DNA of 6,095 nt, taken from the NCBI GenBank assembly GCA_030745815.1, contig JASLNX010000071.1, forward strand, positions 1 to 6,095, given 5' to 3'. Positions 3,927-6,095 of this stretch are shown one piece after another. Source of the DNA: an archaeon. Its GTDB lineage: Archaea > Iainarchaeota > Iainarchaeia > Iainarchaeales > GCA-2688035. Below the pieces are notes generated by a model, which was not told the DNA's origin, did not search any database, and saw nothing but the letters and a program-made list of their open reading frames with translations. The stretch's first letter is position 1. Each line of letters starts with the position of its first letter. Both the position numbers and the translations under genes were made by a program.

Positions 3927-4952
3927 ATGGGAACGGCAATTGGAGATATTCTCAACAAAGAAGAAATTTCGCTTGATTTTCTTGACGGAAGAATTGTTGG
4001 AGTTGACTCATTTAACACACTCTATCAGTTTCTTTCAAGTATTAGGGGAAGGGACGGAAGCCCTTTAATGGATTCAAAGGGCAGAGTAACTTCGCACCTC
4101 ACAGGCCTTCTTTATAGAACAACAAATTTAATTGAACGAGGGGTAAAACCAGTTTTTGTTTTTGATGGAAAACCGCACAAGCTAAAAGCCGAAACCAGGG
4201 AGAAAAGGCGAGAGATTAGAACTGCGGCCGAAAAGAAATTTGAAAAGGCCAAAGAAGAAGGAGACAATGAATCGGCAAGAAAGTTTGGAAGGCAGTCTTC
4301 AAAACTTACTGGTGAAATGATTGAAGAGGCAAAAAAGCTTGTTGAATTAATGGGCTTGACTGTAGTGCAGGCTCCAAGTGAAGGGGAAGCGCAGGTTGCG
4401 TCAATGGTTGAAAAAGGAAATCTTTACGGCTGCGTTTCACAGGACTTTGATGCCCTACTTTTTGGAACACCACTTCTTTTTAGAAACATTACTGTTAGTG
4501 GGAAAAGAAAGGCCCCTGGGAAAAATTATTACTACGACGTTAAGCCAGAGAGAATTGATTTGCAAAAGAACTTGCGCGAGCTTGGAATTAATAGAAAAAA
4601 ACTTGTTTGGATGGGAATTTTGGTTGGAACAGATTTTAACAAAAAGTTTCCAAAAGTTGGAGCAAAGACCGCGTTAAAACTTGTGCAAGAATTTGATTCG
4701 TTTGAAGACATAGTAAAAAAAACAGGGCACAAGCCGGGATTTGATTACAAAGAGATTGAAGATCTTTTCTTAAAACCTGAGAGTACTGAAGATTACAAAA
4801 TTGAATTTGGAAAGCCTGAGCGCGAAAAGATTTTTGAATTAATGGTTGAAGAGCACGACTTTTCAAAAGAAAGGGTTGAATCAGTTCTTGACAGGCTCTG
4901 TTCCAAAGCCGAGGAAACAAGCACGCAGTCAAGGCTGGGGCAGTGGGGTTGA
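3927..4952 (+). CDS. fen: Flap structure-specific endonuclease FEN1 (archaeal XPG/Rad2 family)
   Basis: A 341-residue nuclease that removes 5' flaps during Okazaki-fragment maturation and base-excision repair, working with PCNA. The N-region begins MGTAIGDIL, as expected for FEN1 where Gly2 lies by the active site; a longer frame back to TTG 3864 is rejected for that reason. Metal ligands are in place: D27 (GVDSFN), D80 (FVFDG), E152 and E154 (PSEGEAQ), D173 and D175 (SQDFDALLFG), and D236 (GTDFN). A helix-hairpin-helix type segment follows (FPKVGAKTALKLV). The C-terminus ends QSRLGQWG, a PCNA-interaction motif in which the usual second aromatic is replaced by the terminal Gly. Length is normal for the family. 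It heads a tight operon: the next ATG is 5 bases after its stop. It may be leaderless, from the TATA-like element at 3895-3904. Confidence 0.97.
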   Translation: MGTAIGDILNKEEISLDFLDGRIVGVDSFNTLYQFLSSIRGRDGSPLMDSKGRVTSHLTGLLYRTTNLIERGVKPVFVFDGKPHKLKAETREKRREIRTAAEKKFEKAKEEGDNESARKFGRQSSKLTGEMIEEAKKLVELMGLTVVQAPSEGEAQVASMVEKGNLYGCVSQDFDALLFGTPLLFRNITVSGKRKAPGKNYYYDVKPERIDLQKNLRELGINRKKLVWMGILVGTDFNKKFPKVGAKTALKLVQEFDSFEDIVKKTGHKPGFDYKEIEDLFLKPESTEDYKIEFGKPEREKIFELMVEEHDFSKERVESVLDRLCSKAEETSTQSRLGQWG

Positions 4953-4957
4953 AATAT

Positions 4958-5563
4958 ATGCCAAAACCAAATCCAAATCGTTCACACAAACCAGGGAAGC
5001 CACCCGGGGGAGTAAAACCAAGGCGAAAGATGTCCGAGTTTTTGAGAACAGAGTTGCATGCCATGGCTGCCGCAGGAATTAGGAAGATGGTTAGTCGAAA
5101 TGCATTCGTTACTATTCAGTGGTCAAATCATTTAATTGACTCAATGCATGGATTGTCACCAAACGAAAAGAGGGTGGCAAAGAGAGCAGGACTTCAAAAG
5201 TGCGAGGCACTGGCGGAGATGGCAAAATGTATGGGTAGTTCAAAAAGGCCCACTAAAATGGAGCGGGTTGAAAGGCTTTTTAAACAGGCAATTGCTGAAA
5301 TTGAACTGCTTCCAGAGCTTGCACGTAAGAAAATGACCGGTGAAGAATTAGAGCTTCTTGAAACACAAAAACAATTATTTTATACTACTCTAGAACAATT
5401 AAAGGCGTTTAAACAACCAATGGTTCAAATGACAACTAGACAACTTGAATCATTTGCCGGTTTATCACTAACTGTTCTAAAATGGAGCCTTGGAGATAAA
5501 TTATTTAGGGATTATTTTGATGAGATGACTGACTTTACAGAAAGACTGCAGAAGGAACCTTAG
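4958..5563 (+). CDS. Uncharacterised helical protein with Pro/Lys-rich N-terminus, fen operon
   Basis: I do not recognise this 201-residue protein. Residues 1-24 form a flexible basic tail rich in Pro, Lys, Arg and Gly (MPKPNPNRSHKPGKPPGG onward). The rest looks almost wholly alpha-helical, with charged heptad-like stretches near 99-150 (MERVERLFKQAIAEIELL; GEELELLETQKQL) that could form a coiled coil or helical bundle. There is no signal peptide or membrane segment, and only two Cys (82, 91) with no zinc motif. I chose ATG 4958; GTG 4943 is in frame and would overlap fen by 10 bases, but the downstream neighbour also begins MPK with a basic tail. The gene lies 5 bases after fen and one base before the next gene, so it is surely co-transcribed. 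Tail charge and context allow a nucleic-acid-binding role, which is inference only. Confidence 0.85.
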   Translation: MPKPNPNRSHKPGKPPGGVKPRRKMSEFLRTELHAMAAAGIRKMVSRNAFVTIQWSNHLIDSMHGLSPNEKRVAKRAGLQKCEALAEMAKCMGSSKRPTKMERVERLFKQAIAEIELLPELARKKMTGEELELLETQKQLFYTTLEQLKAFKQPMVQMTTRQLESFAGLSLTVLKWSLGDKLFRDYFDEMTDFTERLQKEP

Positions 5564-5564
5564 T

Positions 5565-6095
5565 ATGCCTAAAAGTAGACTAACCAGATTAAAACAGGCC
5601 AAACGTAAAGCCGGTCGCAACAGAGCAAAAAATAGGCGGCCAGAAAAAAAACTTGACTTAAGGGCCATTATGAATGCAGAAATTGCAAAGTTGGAAAATG
5701 CAAAAATAACTGATCGGCTGTCAGCTATTTCACGTGTTGGAATTGTTTGCTCTGGTAAACTGATTGATTCTTTTAGATTTGTTCCAGAGGATAGTCGGAA
5801 GAGAAAACTGGCAAAAGATATTGCAGCCTACAGAATAAAGAGCCTGATTTTGCTTAGTAGAGGGCTAACTAAACCAGTTTTTGTGGGAACGTTCGAGAAG
5901 TTTCTACATGAAACCGTTGAACTGCTAGACAATTATGAAAAGGCGATGGGCAAAAAACCAAAAGGGGAAGAGGCAGTACTGATTTCACTAACTAGAGCTG
6001 ACGCAGTCCATTTGATTAATTCTTATAAGTCTTTTATTCCTCGAAAAACCTTACTTACGATGGGGGATATAATAATCATTACCAATGTTGCGGAA
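5565..6095 (+). CDS. Uncharacterised protein with very basic N-terminus, truncated by window end
   Basis: An open frame of 177 codons runs from ATG 5565 to the window edge without a stop. AAGGA at 5552-5556, 8 bases upstream, is a fair ribosome-binding site, and the ATG is one base after the preceding stop, so coupling is likely. Residues 1-29 are extremely basic (MPKSRLTRLKQAKRKAGRNR, then AKNRRPEKK), typical in charge of nucleic-acid-binding tails. The remainder is mixed: helical near 31-56, a segment VGIVCSGKLIDSFRFVPED at 58-76, a helix at about 80-98, another around 110-128, and a hydrophobic beta-like end near 168-176. No family is recognised. Anchors LIDS, KP, ELL and GEE occur in the same order as in the preceding gene, hinting at shared ancestry. 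The C-terminus lies outside the window. Confidence 0.85.
   Translation, partial: MPKSRLTRLKQAKRKAGRNRAKNRRPEKKLDLRAIMNAEIAKLENAKITDRLSAISRVGIVCSGKLIDSFRFVPEDSRKRKLAKDIAAYRIKSLILLSRGLTKPVFVGTFEKFLHETVELLDNYEKAMGKKPKGEEAVLISLTRADAVHLINSYKSFIPRKTLLTMGDIIIITNVAE

Noticed and set aside
3752..4018. Minus-strand 88-codon open frame across the hairpin region and the fen start
   Set aside because: It overlaps conserved FEN1 N-terminal coding and the inverted repeats; its protein has low-complexity Ser/Ile content and no recognisable features.
4943..4957. GTG 4943 as the start of the gene after fen
   Set aside because: It is possible, but ATG 4958 gives an MPK start like the next gene and avoids a 10-base overlap with fen. 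Neither has a clear ribosome-binding site, so doubt remains.
1..6095. CRISPR arrays, insertion sequences, toxin-antitoxin or restriction genes
   Set aside because: No regularly spaced repeats, transposase motifs or defence-gene domains were seen on either strand.

Overview
This window is archaeal chromosome. The supporting evidence is an FtsZ1-type cell-division GTPase, an aMBF1 (zinc ribbon plus Cro/C1 helix-turn-helix), an archaeal-type FEN1 flap endonuclease, an archaeal site-2-protease-type membrane metalloprotease, a tRNA gene without encoded CCA, TATA boxes about 26 bases before start codons (leaderless messages), and a GGTGAT ribosome-binding site. The DNA is AT-rich with tight intergenic spacing. 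A small-genome euryarchaeal or DPANN lineage would fit, but the sequence alone does not settle the taxon.

Layout. At 1-112 is the GC-richer 3' tail of a possible gene entering from the left. It converges on tRNA-Asn(GTT) at 129-201 on the minus strand. Bases 202-611 form a long upstream region for ftsZ. It holds a terminator-like hairpin, a 12-bp palindrome, a perfect 12-bp inverted repeat spanning 388-520, two copies of a TATA-like decamer and a possible 15-codon upstream ORF. ftsZ (612-1694, TTG start) ends at a hairpin plus T-tract. Convergent to it on the minus strand is a two-gene unit, aMBF1 (start reset to 3593) followed by an S2P/M50 membrane protease, separated by one base.

Between aMBF1 and fen (3594-3926) is a non-coding stretch with four consecutive perfect inverted repeats downstream of a good TATA box. 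It is the best candidate here for an undescribed structured RNA, although signals on the opposite strand leave its orientation open. A plus-strand operon then runs to the window end: fen (start reset to 3927), a 201-residue unrecognised helical protein with a Pro/Lys-rich N-terminus, and a second unrecognised protein with a very basic N-terminus that is cut off by the window end. The last two share a few colinear anchors and may be diverged tandem paralogues.

How the genes fit together: ftsZ (cytokinesis) and fen (Okazaki maturation and repair) are chromosome-maintenance genes. aMBF1 is a transcription or translation-linked factor co-expressed with an intramembrane protease. The two unknowns inherit the fen context, so a nucleic-acid role is possible, but that is inference from neighbourhood and charge only.
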